From Flexithrix dorotheae DSM 6795 (GTDB lineage: Bacteria; Bacteroidota; Bacteroidia; Cytophagales; Flammeovirgaceae): a stretch of DNA of 64,000 bases. The notes under the pieces are model-generated. The model was given only the letters and a program-made list of their open reading frames with translations, was not told the origin of the DNA and made no database searches. The stretch spans positions 186,001-250,000 of the forward strand of contig NZ_KB903487.1 in NCBI RefSeq assembly GCF_000379765.1, read 5' to 3'. A program made the translations under genes and the position numbers. Each line of letters begins with the position of its first letter. Positions within the stretch are counted from its first letter, which is position 1. This document shows, piece after piece, positions 61,086-64,000 of this stretch.

Positions 61086-61907
61086 ATGGAATTTCAACAG
61101 AATAGAATAGTAGGAATACTAATGGGAATGCTGTTGCTTTTTTCAGCATGCAGCGAAGATGAAAATATTAATCCAAATGTGATTAGTACATATGGACTAA
61201 GTTTGCAGTTGGAAGATTATGTGCCTAATGCCGGAATAAAAGTTCAGGTTTATACTACAAAAAGTTTAGAAGTGGGTTACAATCCGCTTTATATCGCCTT
61301 ATTGGATTCTGTAAGTGGTGATGTGATTCAGAATGGAGATATTAAACTAATGCCCATGATGAAAATGGCAACCATGTCCCACAGTTCGCCATATATCAAT
61401 CCTGAAAAAATTAATACTGAAAATAACCTGTACGAAGGAAGTGTGGTATTTGTAATGCCCGGAGGAGACATGGGAAGCTGGACCCTGGAATTGGATATTG
61501 CCGAGGGAAGTAAGTCGGGAATGGTGAAATTTGATATAGACGTTACCGCTCCGGAAAATCCTGTAATGCATTCTTTTTTAGCAGAAAATGATGAAACCAA
61601 ATTATTTGTATCTCTGGCAATGCCCAACAAGCCAACAGTGGGAATCAATGATTTTTCCATCATGATTAATAAAAAGGATGGAATGAAATTTCCCGCAGTG
61701 ACTGACTATGAAATAGAGATTGAGCCGGAAATGCCTACCATGAATCACGGTTCACCCAATAATGTAAATCCGGTGCACGAAGGAAATGGGATGTACACTG
61801 GCAAGGTAAATTTCACCATGACAGGGCTTTGGAGAATTCATTTAAAAATTAAGCAACAGGATGCGATGGTAAAAGAGGATATTTATTTCGATGTGAATTT
61901 TCAATAG
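61086..61907 (+). CDS. Met/His-rich lipoprotein, two YtkA-like copper-type repeats
   Basis: A 273-residue lipoprotein with lipobox at Cys22 (LLFSAC). Two Ig-like halves each carry a methionine/histidine cluster in the same place: KLMPMMKMATMSHSSPY and EIEPEMPTMNHGSPNN. Each is followed by NLYEGSVVFVMPGGDMGSWTLEL or GMYTGKVNFTMTGLWRIHLKI. This resembles YtkA/FixH-like domains, whose MPxMxHG segments bind copper. It precedes the copper receptor gene by 6 nt. It probably captures or passes Cu(I) at the cell surface or in the periplasm. That role is inferred from the motifs and position. Confidence 0.75.
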   Translation: MEFQQNRIVGILMGMLLLFSACSEDENINPNVISTYGLSLQLEDYVPNAGIKVQVYTTKSLEVGYNPLYIALLDSVSGDVIQNGDIKLMPMMKMATMSHSSPYINPEKINTENNLYEGSVVFVMPGGDMGSWTLELDIAEGSKSGMVKFDIDVTAPENPVMHSFLAENDETKLFVSLAMPNKPTVGINDFSIMINKKDGMKFPAVTDYEIEIEPEMPTMNHGSPNNVNPVHEGNGMYTGKVNFTMTGLWRIHLKIKQQDAMVKEDIYFDVNFQ

Positions 61908-61913
61908 GGAAAT

Positions 61914-63923
61914 ATGAAAACTATTCTGACATATAGCCTGCTTGTTTTGACGCTGGTTTTCCCCACTCAGGGTCAAAACCTCCTGCCTTATTTGCAGGAT
62001 ACTCTGAAAGGAATTACCCTGCATGAGATTTATATTGAAGAAGAAGTTTCAAGTACTCAGCCCTTAAGTTTTTATAAAAAAGATCAGTTTGCGTCTGTTG
62101 AGGATATTTTGGAAAGGACTTCAGGGGTAAGTTTAGTGCGGAGGGGAAATTATGCCATGGAACCTACTTTTAGGGGAATGTCTGGTGGGCAGGTAAATGT
62201 GACGATTGATGGCATGCGAATGTTTGGAGCCTGCACCGACAAAATGGACCCTGTAACTTCCTATGTGGAACCGAATAATCTGAATAGTTTATCGCTGGAT
62301 TTCCCCAATCTCCACGGTTCTTCCATTGGGGGAAATCTAAATCTGAAAATAAAAGAACCCATTTTTAATGCGGATAAATCCTGGTCGGGGATGGCTGGAG
62401 TGGGTTATCACAGTGTTTCCAATGGAATGAATAGCCTGCTTTCACTGAATCATTCCAAAGGAAAATGGGCTTATAGAATCAATTCTGTCTACAGAAACCA
62501 TGGAAATTTTACCGCTGACGGAGGGAAAAAAGTGGCATTTTCTCAATATGAAAAATTCAATTTATCATTCAGTGCCAAGTACAAACTGGCTACCTATGCA
62601 TTGGTGAAAATTGATTTTTTAATGGACAACGCCTGGAATGTGGGTTATCCGGCTTTGCCTATGGATGTGGGGTTTGCCAAAGCCAGAATATTTGCGGTTG
62701 CTCACCAAAAATTTTTTACCAATGGCTGGCTGGACAATATGGAAACCAAGCTTTATCTCAATTCCATTCGCCACAGCATGGACGATACCCAAAGACCAGA
62801 TGTAGCCATGCACATGGATATGCCAGGCAAAAGTGATACTTATGGTTTTTACTGGAACGGGCAATTGAAAAAAATTGGGAAACATCAGCTTAGTGTAAAA
62901 GTAGATGGCTATCAGAACCTTTCCAGAGCGGAAATGACCATGTATGCTCCCGGAGAAGATCCTATGTTTATGCTTACCTGGCCAGAGGTGAATCGTTCCG
63001 TATTGGGTTTATTTATTGCTGAGGTTATTGCGCTAAATAAAAAACTGGACCTGACCATAAATGCCAGAATTGAAGGAGCAAGTTCTAAGATTATAGATGA
63101 TTTTGGTAAAAAACAATTGGAGGTTTTTGGGTACGATACCGATAAAACATTTTATGAATTGCCCAAATCTTTGTCCTCAGACCTGAACTGGAAAATTGGT
63201 GAAAACTGGAATACAGGAATTTCCCTGGCTTATGCAGAAAGGTTACCAACTGTAAGTGAGCAGTTTGGTTTTTATTTATTCAATAGTCAGGATGGATATG
63301 ATTATATCGGAAACCCTGAATTGGCACTGGAGAAAGCCGGAAAACTGGAAGGTTCTTTTACCTATACTAAAGGATGGGGGAGTGTAACGGGAAAAGCTTT
63401 TTTCTATCAATTTGAAGATTATATTATGGGAATTGCCGATGAAACCCTTAGCCCGATGACCATTGGGGCAAATGGCGTAAAAATTTACCAGAATATTCCT
63501 TTTGCCACTTTATCCGGTTGGGAAATGCAGTTTCAGGCAAAGCCGGTGAGTTGGTTGAACATGAATTCTTCCTTTGCTTTTACTTATGGAAATGACCACA
63601 ATGGCAATCCGCTTCCTTTAATTCCCCCATTAAAAAATATTACTGCGCTTAAAATTGGGAACAAGAAATTTAAAATCCAGCCCGAAACCGAATGGGGACT
63701 GGCTCAAAATAGAATAGATGAAAATTTTGGTGAGGATAAAACACCTTCTTATATAGTATTTCACCTGAGAGGAACCTTTCAGTTGAAAAATCAAAAAAGT
63801 ACAACTACTATCAATGGAGGAATAGAAAATATTTTTGATCGAAATTATCATCAGCATTTGGATTGGGGGAATATTCCCAGACCAGGTAGAAATATTTACC
63901 TGAGTTTGAATTATAGTTTTTAA
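61914..63923 (+). CDS. TonB-dependent copper receptor, OprC/NosA-like
   Basis: A 669-residue outer-membrane receptor with a signal peptide ending near PTQGQ. The plug domain spans about 50-160 (DILERTSGVSLVRRGNYAMEPTFRGMSGGQVNVTIDG). Cys107-x3-Met111 (GACTDKMDP) and His287-x-Met289 (RHSMDDTQRP) reproduce the CxxxM and HxM copper ligands known from Pseudomonas OprC. Further Met/His lie at 299-303 (MHMDM). The barrel ends in a typical aromatic strand NIYLSLNYSF. Placed in the nos cluster, it should import copper for NosZ. Confidence 0.9.
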   Translation: MKTILTYSLLVLTLVFPTQGQNLLPYLQDTLKGITLHEIYIEEEVSSTQPLSFYKKDQFASVEDILERTSGVSLVRRGNYAMEPTFRGMSGGQVNVTIDGMRMFGACTDKMDPVTSYVEPNNLNSLSLDFPNLHGSSIGGNLNLKIKEPIFNADKSWSGMAGVGYHSVSNGMNSLLSLNHSKGKWAYRINSVYRNHGNFTADGGKKVAFSQYEKFNLSFSAKYKLATYALVKIDFLMDNAWNVGYPALPMDVGFAKARIFAVAHQKFFTNGWLDNMETKLYLNSIRHSMDDTQRPDVAMHMDMPGKSDTYGFYWNGQLKKIGKHQLSVKVDGYQNLSRAEMTMYAPGEDPMFMLTWPEVNRSVLGLFIAEVIALNKKLDLTINARIEGASSKIIDDFGKKQLEVFGYDTDKTFYELPKSLSSDLNWKIGENWNTGISLAYAERLPTVSEQFGFYLFNSQDGYDYIGNPELALEKAGKLEGSFTYTKGWGSVTGKAFFYQFEDYIMGIADETLSPMTIGANGVKIYQNIPFATLSGWEMQFQAKPVSWLNMNSSFAFTYGNDHNGNPLPLIPPLKNITALKIGNKKFKIQPETEWGLAQNRIDENFGEDKTPSYIVFHLRGTFQLKNQKSTTTINGGIENIFDRNYHQHLDWGNIPRPGRNIYLSLNYSF

Positions 63924-63927
63924 GCGT

Positions 63928-64000
63928 ATGCACAGGCTCAATAAAATAAAAGTTCTGATCATTATTTGGGGAATGTTGATTTCCGGGAGTGCCTTTTCCC
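63928..64000 (+). CDS. exported protein, start only; probably nosD by position
   Basis: The first 24 codons of a gene cut by the window end, starting 4 nt after the receptor stop. The sequence is a Sec signal peptide (basic HRLNKIK then a hydrophobic run ending near SAFS). In Bacteroidota nos clusters NosD, the periplasmic beta-helix protein that helps load CuZ, usually follows here. The visible residues alone cannot confirm this. Confidence 0.5.
   Translation, partial: MHRLNKIKVLIIIWGMLISGSAFS

Noticed and set aside
1-64000. CRISPR arrays, insertion sequences, prophage genes and tRNA genes
   Set aside because: No regularly spaced direct repeats of suitable length, transposase or phage structural genes, or tRNA-like folds were noticed. 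This was a visual search only.

Overview
The window reads as chromosome from a Bacteroidota bacterium of the Cytophagales type. DNA is AT-rich. There are few Shine-Dalgarno sequences, and several upstream regions carry the Bacteroidota -7 box TAnnTTTG. The families present fit: OmpA proteins with TPR and PD40 repeats, a long NusB, a YajC-YbbR-CoaE block, DUF4097 and DUF1573 proteins, and a clade II nitrous oxide reductase cluster. No tRNA, rRNA, CRISPR array, insertion sequence or prophage was seen. Genus cannot be fixed from this window.

Layout. 1-6 kb: aspS, a purine nucleoside phosphorylase/DUF218 pair, a small basic lipoprotein and dapF. 6-10.5 kb: a TPR-PD40-OmpA lipoprotein, an OsmC protein and a tandem pair of outer-membrane-like proteins. 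10.5-20.5 kb (minus strand): a giant GAF/PAS protein without an output domain, two glycosyltransferases, an AsnB-type amidotransferase and a second TPR-PD40-OmpA protein. 21-28 kb: YihY-type membrane protein, mannose-1-phosphate guanylyltransferase, DUF721 protein, PolX plus PurU, and a GntP permease. 28-34 kb: alpha/beta hydrolase, CBS protein, nadK, a five-LysM cell-wall protein and small exported proteins. 34-41.6 kb: two ECF sigma factor loci, ppk2 and a 906-residue membrane-anchored protein. 41.7-47.5 kb: asd, the pyruvate dehydrogenase E2 gene and two unrecognised exported proteins. 47.6-52 kb: the nusB-ytxH-DUF1573-yajC-ybbR-coaE block. 52-55 kb: a very basic repeat protein and a second LysM protein. 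55.4-64 kb: a Crp/Fnr regulator and a nos cluster running off the right edge.

The nos region is the clearest functional system. A Crp/Fnr-type regulator diverges from an unknown 118-residue gene. Between them lie a perfect 18-bp palindrome and a correctly placed -7 box. Then come a monoheme cytochrome c lipoprotein, Sec-type nosZ, a polytopic membrane protein, nosL, a Cys-rich small protein, a Met/His-rich lipoprotein, an OprC/NosA-like copper receptor and the start of another exported protein. Together these read as N2O respiration with dedicated copper uptake and delivery. No nitrite or nitric oxide reductase genes are in the window.

Other points worth attention: a PolX whose first two polymerase aspartates are replaced while its PHP nuclease site is intact; a lysozyme-like domain shared by two LysM proteins, one without a signal peptide; a 10-bp periodic repeat array upstream of the second; several very basic small exported proteins; and two small genes under 50 codons.
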